From a virus, in the IMG/VR virus record IMGVR_UViG_3300041016_000436, positions 1 through 26,302 of that record: a stretch of 26,302 bases of DNA; one strand, 5' to 3'. How positions within the stretch are numbered: the first letter of the stretch is position 1; the number at the start of each line of letters is the position of its first letter. The notes under the pieces are model-generated. The model did no database searches. It was not told where the DNA came from and was given only the letters and a program-made list of their open reading frames with translations. Below, piece by piece: positions 1 to 6,497 of this stretch. The position numbers and the translations under genes are program-made.

Positions 1-2
1 TC

Positions 3-1544
3 AAAGGAGTAACAACAATGTCTAATGCTGTGAAGAGCACATTAGGACCGGGCGGTAATACTGTCTTGATAGAGTCGGTGAATCACTTACGTGGTATAAC
101 TGTAACTAAGGATGGTGTAACTGTTGCGAGGTCAATAGACTTAATGGACCCTGTTGAGAATTTAGCTGTACGTATGATGAAGGAGGCGGCGGACCAAACT
201 GCAACGAGTGCAGGTGATGGGACTACGACTGCTATTGTATTGACTGAGTCATTGGTATTGGGAGGACTTGATTTAATAGAGGACTATAATAACCGGACGG
301 AAGTCTTGCGACATTTATCGGAGATAACTAATAAGGTGGTGGAGAGATTGCGGGATAAGTCTAAGGCTGTAACTGATGAGATGATAGTTGACGTTGCTAC
401 TATATCGGCAAACAACGATAGGAACATAGGGACAATAATTGCTGAGGTGTATGGTGACGTTGGTAAGAATGGTATGGTTACGGTTGAGCGTTCGCAGACA
501 TCCGACACATATTCAGAGACCACTACGGGCATTAAGGTAGACAGGGGGTATAGTTCACCGTTATTTATAAACGACCAAAAGCGAGACGAGTGTATATTTG
601 AGGACACGATGATATTGGTGGCTGACGTGGACATAAATAATATCTTACAGATAGAGAACATATTAAAGCCAATTATAAACGAGGGCAAGAAGTTATTAAT
701 TATAGCTCCGTGTAATGCGAATGTGGTGAACACATTGGCGGCGAATGTGATGAAGGGTAACTTAAAGATATGTGTAGTAGCTCCGCCTAACTTTGGGTAC
801 AAGCAGCATGAGTTGATGCAAGACATAGCGATAAGTGTGGGTGCTACATATTTCAGTGAGGGTACGGGTGATGACTTGAGTCATATAAACTATTCTGACT
901 TGGGTCATGCTGCGAAGGTCATAGTTGGTAGGGACAAGACGGTGATACTAAAGTCAAACGAGAATGTAAACCAAGCAGAGATAGACGAGCGTGTTAAGCA
1001 GTTATGGGACGCACATAAGTTAGCGAAGCGAAAGGATGACAAAGACTTTATCGTTGAGCGTATAGCATCCTTAACAGGTGGTATAGGTGTGATATTTGTT
1101 GGTGGCAATACTGACTTGGAGCAGAAGGAGTTGTATGACAGGGTTGATGACGCTGTGTGTGCAGTTCGTTCAGCACTAGAGGAGGGGATATTAGCAGGTG
1201 CAGGTAAGGCTTTGTATGAGATTAGCTTCGAGGAGTTCTTAAAGAATGGTCATAATGTGGACCAAGAGGTTGCTCGCAATATTTTCAGAGTCGCTTTGCG
1301 TTCTCCATTGATTCAGATATTAAAGAATGCAGGGATATTGGTTGAGAATGTGTACAATGAAGAGATAGAGGAGGGTCATGGTTACAATTTAAAGACAGCT
1401 GAGATGGGTGACTTGATTGAGATGGGTGTTATAGATCCATTGAAGGTTACAAGGAGTGCTTTACAGAACGCGGTGAGTGTAGCGACAACGATACTAAGTA
1501 CAAATGCCATTATTACAATGGCACGAACATATGAATCAAACTAA
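3..1544 (+). CDS. groEL: GroEL-type chaperonin, 5' partial
   Basis: ATP-driven protein-folding chamber (Hsp60), here probably phage-encoded and acting in the host cytoplasm. The frame is open to the left edge. The first residues, KGVTTMSNAVKSTLGP, align with RGVNVLADAVKVTLGP of E. coli GroEL, so the ATG at 18 falls opposite GroEL Leu23. The true start lies outside the window and about 17 residues are missing. Counting from that ATG, the nucleotide-binding residues are present: Asp32 in TKDGVTVA (GroEL D52), AGDGTTTA with Asp67 (D87), and RVDDAVCAVRSALEEG holding the D398 equivalent. The apical domain keeps FGYKQHELMQDIA; the substrate-groove residue L234 is Val and L237 is Leu. Near the end, IDPLKVTRSALQNAVSVA is typical. 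The GGM tail is absent. The gene looks G-richer and more GAG/TTG-biased than the rest of the window. groES follows after one base. Identity as a GroEL-family protein is near certain; phage ownership is inferred from the neighbours. Confidence 0.95.
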   Translation, partial: KGVTTMSNAVKSTLGPGGNTVLIESVNHLRGITVTKDGVTVARSIDLMDPVENLAVRMMKEAADQTATSAGDGTTTAIVLTESLVLGGLDLIEDYNNRTEVLRHLSEITNKVVERLRDKSKAVTDEMIVDVATISANNDRNIGTIIAEVYGDVGKNGMVTVERSQTSDTYSETTTGIKVDRGYSSPLFINDQKRDECIFEDTMILVADVDINNILQIENILKPIINEGKKLLIIAPCNANVVNTLAANVMKGNLKICVVAPPNFGYKQHELMQDIAISVGATYFSEGTGDDLSHINYSDLGHAAKVIVGRDKTVILKSNENVNQAEIDERVKQLWDAHKLAKRKDDKDFIVERIASLTGGIGVIFVGGNTDLEQKELYDRVDDAVCAVRSALEEGILAGAGKALYEISFEEFLKNGHNVDQEVARNIFRVALRSPLIQILKNAGILVENVYNEEIEEGHGYNLKTAEMGDLIEMGVIDPLKVTRSALQNAVSVATTILSTNAIITMARTYESN

Positions 1545-1545
1545 T

Positions 1546-1803
1546 ATGAAGCCAATCGGGAAATACATTATTGTAAAAAACATTAATGAAGAGGTAAAGA
1601 CTGAGTCGGGACTGATTTTATCAGGAGAGGACACCAATCAGTTAAGGTACAAGCGTGCTATTGTTCAGTGTTCAGGCACTGATGTGGCGAATATAAAGGA
1701 GGGTGATGAGATATACTACGATAAAGGTCGTAGTTTCACGATGATAATCAATGATATTCAGTGTACGATAATTGTAGAGGGTGATGTCGTGGTGGTATTA
1801 TAG
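1546..1803 (+). CDS. groES: GroES-type co-chaperonin
   Basis: Lid of the GroEL chamber, 85 aa against about 97 in E. coli. The start chosen is the ATG at 1546, one base after the groEL stop (TAATATG). It gives MKPIGKYIIVKN, which matches the family opening MNIRPLHDRVIVK; in-frame ATGs at 1504 and 1531 would lie inside groEL. The mobile loop is recognisable as TESGLILSGEDTNQ, with LIL in place of the GroEL-binding IVL tripeptide, followed by RYKRAIVQCSG and the barrel motif IKEGDEIYYDKG. Glycines in the turn after the loop are fewer than in bacterial GroES. The spacing indicates a two-gene operon with groEL. The last bases overlap the stop of the convergent minus-strand gene. Confidence 0.9.
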   Translation: MKPIGKYIIVKNINEEVKTESGLILSGEDTNQLRYKRAIVQCSGTDVANIKEGDEIYYDKGRSFTMIINDIQCTIIVEGDVVVVL

Positions 1804-2241
1804 TTCGTTAACGGTCCTTTTTTTACCTTTAAAGGACTTGTTCATTTCCATAATCATATTCCTATAGACTTTGTCGGTGTATTTGACATTTTTAGCAAAC
1901 ATTTTATTGTTTTGCCCCATTGGTATTTCCTCACCGCTCAACATTTGATATATTGATACAATTAGTCTGCTTGTTTTGTATGGAAGGGTGTAGACTGCTC
2001 GGCTTCCTTTGAAGCCTCTGCGAAAGACAACTATCCAACCGTCTCTTAGTAGACAATCAAACCTAGTTTTGTTCCAACTCATAAGTGAGTCAAACTCTTT
2101 AAACTTATCTTTATCAAAATAATGTTCTGAGTTCAAGAACAGTATCATATCAAGGTCTGCTTGTGTTAGACCATACCTTTCTTTAACGTAATATCTTATT
2201 ACCCTCCAATATTTTAGGTAATCATTAGTTATTTTTCTCAT
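1798..2241 (-). CDS. Probable winged-helix DNA-binding protein
   Basis: 147-aa basic protein and the only minus-strand gene. The middle (about residues 20-95) reads like a MarR/PadR-type winged helix: a helix with LTQADLDMILFL, then DKFKEFDSLMSWNKTRFDCLL as helix-turn-helix, then a beta wing in DGWIVVFRRGFKGSRAVYTL, followed by the helix TSRLIVSIYQML. The tail is Lys/Arg-rich. It therefore probably binds DNA as a regulator, but no target is visible and the fold is inferred from pattern. The start codon is an ATG facing the plus-strand promoter at 2257, so it could act on its own divergent region. Its stop overlaps groES by six bases, leaving no room for a separate terminator between the convergent genes. 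Confidence 0.75.
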   Translation of the reverse strand: MRKITNDYLKYWRVIRYYVKERYGLTQADLDMILFLNSEHYFDKDKFKEFDSLMSWNKTRFDCLLRDGWIVVFRRGFKGSRAVYTLPYKTSRLIVSIYQMLSGEEIPMGQNNKMFAKNVKYTDKVYRNMIMEMNKSFKGKKRTVNEL

Positions 2242-2256
2242 TTGATTTAATTTTAT

Positions 2257-2264
2257 TACTTTTG
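2257..2264 (+). promoter_or_regulatory. Bacteroidota -7 box TACTTTTG
   Basis: TACTTTTG followed by TAAAG matches TAnnTTTG and lies 39 bases before the ATG at 2303. No convincing TTG is seen 19-21 bases upstream. On the opposite strand the same gap contains TATCTTTA (2268-2275), one base short of the consensus, which might serve the minus-strand regulator. Confidence 0.6.
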
Positions 2265-2302
2265 TAAAGATAAATCAATTATTAATAATAAAAATTATTA
2301 AA

Positions 2303-2506
2303 ATGTTTAAATCTAAACAAAATAACGGTATTGCTAAAACAAGGCCAAATGGTGATACACCATTGTCACTTACTCCTAACCCTATGGCGTATTTAGCAAA
2401 AAAAGATCAGTCAGATAGTGTAAAAGCAGCAACCGATAAGGCTATGAGTGATGCAAAGAATAGATTGCTAATGGAAAAAGCAGAGTCAAAGAAAAAAAAC
2501 AAATAA
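2303..2506 (+). CDS. Small Lys-rich protein, first of the small-gene cluster
   Basis: 67 aa with no recognised family. The N-terminus has TPLSLTPNPMAYLAKK, and the second half is a charged helix rich in Lys, Ala and Asp ending in KKKNK. The ATG follows an AT-only leader and a good -7 box, so this is the first gene of its transcription unit. Its small size, positive charge and place in a run of similar genes suggest a DNA-associated or virion-internal protein, which is inference only. Confidence 0.7.
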   Translation: MFKSKQNNGIAKTRPNGDTPLSLTPNPMAYLAKKDQSDSVKAATDKAMSDAKNRLLMEKAESKKKNK

Positions 2507-2518
2507 AAACAAAACACT

Positions 2519-2833
2519 ATGTACTCACAAAAAGAAAAAGATGGTATGGCAATGAAGAACGCCACCATTGATAAGTTCTCTGCAAAAAAAGACCCTTGCC
2601 CTGATGGATATTATAGTTCAGGAGGTGACTGTATTTCTAAAAAAATAAAATCTACTGATGAGCAAATCAGAACATATAACGATGTTACTTACACTAAAAA
2701 ACCTTCATATTCCTCCGAGGGATGTAGTCCAGGCCAAAGTAAAAAAATGGAACGTGGACCAAATGCAGGTTCGTATTGTAATATTACTGAAAAAATGAAA
2801 ACACTAGAGCCTAAGGCTATAACTAAAAATTAA
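2519..2833 (+). CDS. Small Cys- and Ser-containing protein, unknown
   Basis: 104 aa, not recognised. It has four cysteines in two clusters: CPDGYYSSGGDC (about residues 27-38), which could be a disulfide or metal loop, and GCSPGQSKKMERGPNAGSYC (about residues 68-87). Lys-rich segments surround both. The spacing of 12 bases from the previous gene puts it in the same operon. No signal peptide or TM segment is visible, so a cytoplasmic or virion location is likelier than secretion. Confidence 0.65.
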   Translation: MYSQKEKDGMAMKNATIDKFSAKKDPCPDGYYSSGGDCISKKIKSTDEQIRTYNDVTYTKKPSYSSEGCSPGQSKKMERGPNAGSYCNITEKMKTLEPKAITKN

Positions 2834-2844
2834 AACTAAACCAT

Positions 2845-3123
2845 ATGCAAACAAATGACAAAAAGGTTTCTGCAGAGGACACTAAGATGACTCCTGAGAA
2901 AATGGCGTTTAATAACAAGGCTATAGAGGCGATTCAAAAAAATGCTGCTGAAAGAGATGCGTTAAGGAAAAAGAATAAAGAGATTGCTGATGCAGCACGT
3001 TCACGAAGGCAAGCTAATAGACAAAACAATCGTGGCGGTGGCGGTAGAATTCAAGGTTTAGCAAGAATTAAAAATACATTGGGCAGACAATTTATTGGAG
3101 CTGACCCTTATGATATTGGATAG
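2845..3123 (+). CDS. Small basic helical protein with Gly-Arg linker
   Basis: 92 aa. Residues about 15-60 form a charged amphipathic helix (EKMAFNNKAIEAIQKNAAER, then an Arg/Lys run). It continues into an Arg-Asn segment and GGGG, then a short C-terminal helix with RIQGLARIKNTLG. It could be a nucleic-acid-binding peptide by charge alone. No family was recognised. It ends in TAG two bases before the next ATG. Confidence 0.65.
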   Translation: MQTNDKKVSAEDTKMTPEKMAFNNKAIEAIQKNAAERDALRKKNKEIADAARSRRQANRQNNRGGGGRIQGLARIKNTLGRQFIGADPYDIG

Positions 3124-3125
3124 TT

Positions 3126-3416
3126 ATGGCAACTAAAGAAAATATGAAATGCAATAGCCCTGTTCCTTCAAATAGAGCAGGCAAAAAGAAAATGGTCAAG
3201 GCTTGCAGTGGTGGTGTTGAGAAGCTCCTTCATTTTGGAGCAAAGGGTTATGGTAATAATTATAGTCCTGTAGCAAGAAAAAGTTTTAAGGCAAGACACA
3301 GTTGTGATACTGCAAATGACAAGTTAACACCAAGATATTGGGCCTGCAAAAATCTATGGGCAGGGCCGGGTGGTTCAACTACTCCTAATCCAAGTAATCG
3401 TAAAGGAAAATACTGA
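3126..3416 (+). CDS. Conserved phage small Cys/Lys protein
   Basis: 96 aa. The core, KKKMVKACSGGVEKLLHFGA, then a Ser-Arg segment, SFKARHSCDTANDKLTPRYW and ACKNLWAGPGG, resembles a family seen repeatedly among small phage proteins of unknown function. Four Cys and two His could bind a metal, but the spacing is not a classical zinc finger. The C-terminus ends SNRKGKY. The next gene starts on the TGATG that contains this stop, so translation is probably coupled. Confidence 0.7.
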   Translation: MATKENMKCNSPVPSNRAGKKKMVKACSGGVEKLLHFGAKGYGNNYSPVARKSFKARHSCDTANDKLTPRYWACKNLWAGPGGSTTPNPSNRKGKY

Positions 3417-3613
3417 TGAAAAAAATAATTGAGAAAGCAAAGCAATACGAGTCTAAAAAATCATTAGACGGTAAGATGAAATTCTTAAAGGGAAACGTAG
3501 GAAAAGTTCAGGCTAAAGGAAAAAAGTTTCCCGATGTAAGTGGAGATGGTAAGGTAACAAAAAAAGATATTCTTATTTCAAGAGGGGTAATACCTGCTAA
3601 AAAGAAAAAGTAA
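3416..3613 (+). CDS. Small Lys-rich protein with dockerin/EF-hand-like calcium loop
   Basis: 65 aa. The first 35 residues are a Lys-rich helix. The core FPDVSGDGKVTKKDILISRG fits the calcium loop DxSxDGxxxxxD used in dockerins and EF-hands (Asp at loop positions 1, 5 and 12, Ser at 3), and the following ILISRGVI could be the exiting helix. Similar KFPD-loop peptides occur among small phage proteins, as far as I recall. Calcium binding is predicted, not shown. The start overlaps the previous stop by one base. Confidence 0.7.
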   Translation: MKKIIEKAKQYESKKSLDGKMKFLKGNVGKVQAKGKKFPDVSGDGKVTKKDILISRGVIPAKKKK

Positions 3614-3616
3614 TAC

Positions 3617-4126
3617 ATGAATGAGTACTTAATTTCTCAAGAAAAAGAAACTGCATTAACGCTAAGTTTAGCAGAAGACTTATTAAAGCAAAATTTTAAC
3701 GCAAGCAATACTGTAATAGTAACAGTATCTACGGATTACTCCTCTAATGTTGGTCAATTATTACGCCACGCACTTAGTTATAATGGTGAGATTTGCGATG
3801 GGTATGGTGTAGACGTCCCTTATCCTGATGAAATTTGGGACGAAGAATATGTCTATGAGTTACAACAACTACTTAACCTTTATTCTTATAAACTTAAGGG
3901 CAAGAAAATACTATTTGTAGAGGCCGGAGTTATAAGGGGTGGTAACTATACTTTTTTATCAAATTTTTTAGAAGAATATTTAGGTATAAAAGATGATGTA
4001 TTTTATTTATCTTTATTTGAAAATCAAGACTCAATATTTAAGTGTAACTTTGTTGGTGAGTATTACGATAATAAAACTCAAGATTTAACATTTTGGTGGG
4101 AAGAAGAAAATAATCATTGGACATGA
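3617..4126 (+). CDS. Phosphoribosyltransferase-like protein (weak)
   Basis: 169 aa, acidic and aromatic, unlike its basic neighbours. Residues about 96-112 (KKILFVEAGVIRGGNYTFL) align with the PRPP-binding motif of type I phosphoribosyltransferases (pattern VDDVIATGGT): the first acidic residue and the two glycines are kept, and the second acidic residue is Ala. The preceding VIVTVSTDYSSNVGQLL could be the strand and loop near the N-terminus. The tail (GEYYDNKTQDLTFWWEEENN) is distinctive. The missing acidic residue leaves catalysis uncertain, so it may be a PRTase-fold protein with a binding role. The next gene starts on the ATGA of its stop. Confidence 0.6.
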   Translation: MNEYLISQEKETALTLSLAEDLLKQNFNASNTVIVTVSTDYSSNVGQLLRHALSYNGEICDGYGVDVPYPDEIWDEEYVYELQQLLNLYSYKLKGKKILFVEAGVIRGGNYTFLSNFLEEYLGIKDDVFYLSLFENQDSIFKCNFVGEYYDNKTQDLTFWWEEENNHWT

Positions 4127-4458
4127 AAGACGCGTGCTATAAAAAAGTAAAGGCTCAGTATGATGTTTTTCCATCTGCAAGAGCTTCACAAGCTATTGCT
4201 AAATGTAGGAAGGGGTCGGGTGCTGTTAGAAAGACAGAGGCAGGCACATCTTTAAAGAGATGGGAGAAAGAAAAGTGGACTGATACCAAATCAGGTAAAG
4301 CTTGTGGCGCAGGAGGAAAGAATGAATACTGCAGACCAAAGGTAAAAGTTTCTTCACAAACTCCTAAAACAATTTCTGAGATAAGTCCCTCTAGGTTAAT
4401 GGCCAAGAAGGCGGAGAAGTCTAGAGTTGGTATGGGCAGAAAAGTTTCAAAAGTATAA
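4123..4458 (+). CDS. DUF5872-like small phage protein
   Basis: 111 aa from the ATG at 4123, which overlaps the previous stop (ATGA); a TTG six bases earlier is a poorer start. Two parts are visible. The N-terminal MKDACYKKVKAQYDVFPSAR plus ASQAIAKCRK is a motif common in phage and virus small proteins. The C-terminal SLKRWEKEKWTDTKSGKACG, NEYCRPKVKVSSQTPKT and SPSRLMAKKAEKSRVGMGRK resemble DUF5872. Cysteines near residues 6, 28, 68 and 78 may coordinate metal. The function is unknown. The family name is from memory of the motif and has not been searched. Confidence 0.75.
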   Translation: MKDACYKKVKAQYDVFPSARASQAIAKCRKGSGAVRKTEAGTSLKRWEKEKWTDTKSGKACGAGGKNEYCRPKVKVSSQTPKTISEISPSRLMAKKAEKSRVGMGRKVSKV

Positions 4459-4462
4459 AGAT

Positions 4463-4726
4463 ATGGCGACTCAAAGATTTATGGGAAGTAATCAGCTAAT
4501 AGATCGTTTAGCGAATCAAGTTGGTAGTAAGTCAGTAGCTATAGCTATTTTGCAAAAACGAGGGCATCTAGAAGAAGATGGAAGAACATTTACTGAAGAG
4601 GGATTAAAAAGAAATTCAATGACAGCTTCTGAAAGAGCAAAGGATAGGGCATCTAAAAGAACAGGTGAGCCAACAAGTAAATTCACTTATGACCCTAAAA
4701 CAAACACTGCAAAAAAGATAAAATAA
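4463..4726 (+). CDS. Conserved small phage protein (GSNQL..RLANQVGS type)
   Basis: 87 aa from the ATG at 4463, four bases after the preceding stop; a TTG at 4427 lies inside the previous gene. The order is RFMGSNQLIDRLANQVGSKS, AIAILQKRGHLEEDG, FTEEGLKRNSMTASERAKDR, and a tail FTYDPKTNTAKKIK. This arrangement recurs in small phage proteins, often beside DUF5872-like sequences. The first half looks like a short helical domain with a possible helix-turn-helix, and the second is a charged helix. No function is known. It closes the small-gene operon, just before the promoter at 4733. Confidence 0.7.
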   Translation: MATQRFMGSNQLIDRLANQVGSKSVAIAILQKRGHLEEDGRTFTEEGLKRNSMTASERAKDRASKRTGEPTSKFTYDPKTNTAKKIK

Positions 4727-4732
4727 TTTTAT

Positions 4733-4740
4733 TACCTTTG
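4733..4740 (+). promoter_or_regulatory. Bacteroidota -7 box TACCTTTG
   Basis: TACCTTTG followed by TAAAAAA matches TAnnTTTG. It lies only 14 bases before the ATG at 4755, so a transcript starting about 7 bases downstream would have a leader of under ten bases. No -33 TTG is seen. Confidence 0.7.
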
Positions 4741-4754
4741 TAAAAAAAAAAGAC

Positions 4755-5783
4755 ATGGCAATTATATCAAGTTCAGAACAATTTATTGGAGCTTCATCAA
4801 ATGTAAATACTAGTGAGAAAAGGTCTGCATTAGTAAACTCAGATAGTCAAGCATATACAATGCAAGACTTCATCGACACTATAAACGCAGGGGGTGGCGT
4901 ATTATCAGGTACACAATATGTATTTGTACAAGCTAATGGAACAGATACTGCAAATGGAGCAGATTTATTGGCAGCTTATGTTACTGCTCAAACTATGTCT
5001 CCATCATTTACAAATAGAATAACTATTATAGCGGCACCGGGGAATTATAATTTAGGTTCAACTACATTTTTAATGAATGTTGACTCAATTAATTTGGTTT
5101 CGCTTGATGGAAACAGAAGTATAATATTTAATTCTAATAATTCAAATGGAACCATAAGTGTACAAGCATATGATGTTTTTGTTAATGGTGTAGATGTAGG
5201 TACTAAGAATTTTACTGTGGGGAGTGGGTATTATGATACTATAATAGAAAATTGTAAGGGTGGTAACTTTTCTTTTGGTGGATTTAATAGTCCTCAAGGA
5301 ACATTTATTGATTGTATAGGAGGATTAACTTCTTTTGGTGGCGCAGGAAATGCGTCAGGTACATTTATTAGATGTACCGGAGATATCGGTTCATTTGGAA
5401 GTACTGATGCATATGGAAGATTTACTGATTGCTTTTGTTCAGATGGAGGATTTGCATCAGGTGGAGATGCCGGTGGCACATTTACTAATTGTGTAAGCCG
5501 TGATACAACATTTGCTTATTCATTTGGTGGTTTTGGAATAGCATCAGGAACATTTAATAATTGTACAGGTGGTTCGGGATCATTTGCAGGTGATGGAAGT
5601 GCTTCAGGCGTATTCTCTAATTGTAATGGAGCGCTTGACTCTTTTGGTGGTGCATCAGGTACTTTAACAGGTCAGTTATATTATTGCAGATTAACATCAC
5701 CAACAAACACATTTCAAACAGTATCAGGTACAGGCAGAACTGTATTATGTATAGATGGAAATAATAATCAAAATAATCAATAA
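4755..5783 (+). CDS. Beta-helix tail spike/fiber protein with Cys-ladder repeats
   Basis: 342 aa. The N-terminal 90 residues (including TMQDFIDTINAGGGVLSGTQ and IIAAPGNYNLGS) resemble the entry to a right-handed beta-helix of the pectin-lyase fold. From residue about 182 come seven coils beginning G-x-[FL]-x-x-C, spaced 20, 19, 20, 24, 20 and 21 residues, with Gly, Ser and Phe in the turns. One Cys per coil at the same place would stack as a ladder. The tail is Asn/Gln-rich. No hydrolase residues are evident, so a receptor-binding spike or fiber is likelier than an enzyme. It has its own promoter and a very short leader. The virion role is inferred from fold and context. Confidence 0.75.
   Translation: MAIISSSEQFIGASSNVNTSEKRSALVNSDSQAYTMQDFIDTINAGGGVLSGTQYVFVQANGTDTANGADLLAAYVTAQTMSPSFTNRITIIAAPGNYNLGSTTFLMNVDSINLVSLDGNRSIIFNSNNSNGTISVQAYDVFVNGVDVGTKNFTVGSGYYDTIIENCKGGNFSFGGFNSPQGTFIDCIGGLTSFGGAGNASGTFIRCTGDIGSFGSTDAYGRFTDCFCSDGGFASGGDAGGTFTNCVSRDTTFAYSFGGFGIASGTFNNCTGGSGSFAGDGSASGVFSNCNGALDSFGGASGTLTGQLYYCRLTSPTNTFQTVSGTGRTVLCIDGNNNQNNQ
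5298..5687 (+). repeat. Seven diverged coding repeats, about 60 nt each
   Basis: Units begin at 5298, 5358, 5415, 5475, 5547, 5607 and 5670, each encoding G-x-[FL]-x-x-C (for example GTFIDC, GTFNNC, GVFSNC). DNA identity between units is partial, so this is an old or selected protein repeat rather than a recent tandem duplication. Confidence 0.8.
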
Positions 5784-5784
5784 C

Positions 5785-6111
5785 ATGAAAAATTTTAAAT
5801 CAACAAAAATAGGGACTTGGGTAGAGATGCTCGATGTAGAATTATCTGAAGAGCAAAAGGCTATTCTAATATCATTTGATAGAAAAGCAGTAGCTAAGGT
5901 AATATCTGAAATTGAAGATAAAAGAGCAAAATCAGTTACAGCTAAGAACTCAAGTGATTTAAAAGATTTTTATAACAAAATGGTTCCTGTATTAAATTCG
6001 GGAGATGTTTATGAGTTTATTTGTGTAGAGTTAACTAAAAAAGAAAATGGTGACTTAACAGGTATTCTAAATTGTAGAATTAATGGTGTCCAAGCACAAG
6101 TTAGAGTTTAA
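5785..6111 (+). CDS. Hypothetical protein after the spike gene
   Basis: 108 aa from the ATG at 5785, one base after the spike stop (TAACATG); an ATG at 5755 lies within the spike gene. The protein is alpha/beta: TKIGTWVEMLDVELSEEQKA, a helix AVAKVISEIEDKRAKSVTAK, then KDFYNKMVPVLNSGDVYEFI and strands CVELTKKENGDLTGILNCRI. No family is recognised. The tight spacing suggests co-expression with the spike, as for a fiber-assembly chaperone or a small virion protein, but that is only context. Confidence 0.65.
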   Translation: MKNFKSTKIGTWVEMLDVELSEEQKAILISFDRKAVAKVISEIEDKRAKSVTAKNSSDLKDFYNKMVPVLNSGDVYEFICVELTKKENGDLTGILNCRINGVQAQVRV

Positions 6112-6145
6112 AAAAGAATAAATAATTCATTAACTTTTTAATTGA

Positions 6146-6325
6146 ATGAAAAAAATAAAAGGACTAGGAGACGCTATTGAAAAGGTAACAACTGTTACAG
6201 GAATTAAAAAAGTAGTAGACACTGTTTCAAAGGCTATAGGTAAAGATTGTGGATGCAATAAAAGAAAGGAAGCGCTAAACAATCCTAATTTACTTGTAAA
6301 TAAAATGTTTAATCGTAAAAAATAA
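6146..6325 (+). CDS. 59-aa phage peptide, GLGDAIEKVTTVTGIKK type
   Basis: 59 aa. It opens MKKIKGLGDAIEKVTTVTGI, continues KKVVDTVSKAIGKDCGCNKR and ends in a Lys/Asn-rich tail. The CGC within KDCGCNKRKEALN marks a motif I recall from many small phage proteins of Bacteroidota and marine phages. The amphipathic first half could be membrane- or protein-binding. The function is unknown. The ATG follows an AT-rich gap with only an imperfect promoter-like TAACTTTT at 6131. Confidence 0.7.
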   Translation: MKKIKGLGDAIEKVTTVTGIKKVVDTVSKAIGKDCGCNKRKEALNNPNLLVNKMFNRKK

Positions 6326-6329
6326 AATT

Positions 6330-6497
6330 ATGAAGACTAAGAAAGTTATTGCAAAAAAAACCGCTCCTAAAGTGATGGTTGGTAAAAAAACAGCTTTTGA
6401 TATTAAAGAAGCTAGTAATCAAAACTTAACTGCAGGCGCAAGAAATAATTATGCGAAAAACGCACAAGCAGCTATGAAAAATACTAAAAAAAAATAA
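6330..6497 (+). CDS. 55-aa Lys/Ala-rich peptide
   Basis: 55 aa, strongly basic: MKTKKVIAKKTAPKVMVGKK followed by a helix (FDIKEASNQNLTAGARNNYA) and a Lys tail. The two ends resemble histone-like tails. It starts four bases after the previous stop and ends three bases before the next ATG, so the tight packing supports it as a real gene. No family is recognised; charge suggests nucleic-acid or virion-interior binding. Confidence 0.6.
   Translation: MKTKKVIAKKTAPKVMVGKKTAFDIKEASNQNLTAGARNNYAKNAQAAMKNTKKK

Noticed and set aside
4-20. AAAGGAG as ribosome-binding site for an ATG at 18
   Set aside because: The bases are in-frame GroEL codons (KGVTT) that align with GroEL residues 18-22, so the ATG is internal and the match to a Shine-Dalgarno sequence is chance.
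284-826. Long antisense open frames under groEL (also 905-1108)
   Set aside because: They lie fully within a well-conserved coding gene, have no recognisable product and no promoter; they reflect codon bias of the sense strand.
1814-1837. Hairpin GTCCTTT/AAAGGAC after groES as a terminator
   Set aside because: The seven-base stem is in the coding end of the minus-strand gene (Lys-rich tail), the T-run is in the loop, and no T-tract follows; a weak role cannot be excluded.
5294-5479. Minus-strand Pro-rich open frame in the spike gene
   Set aside because: It is the complement of the Gly/Ser-rich repeats and has no support of its own.
6131-6138. TAACTTTT before the 59-aa gene as a promoter
   Set aside because: It lacks the final G of TAnnTTTG; the gene can be read from the upstream operon.
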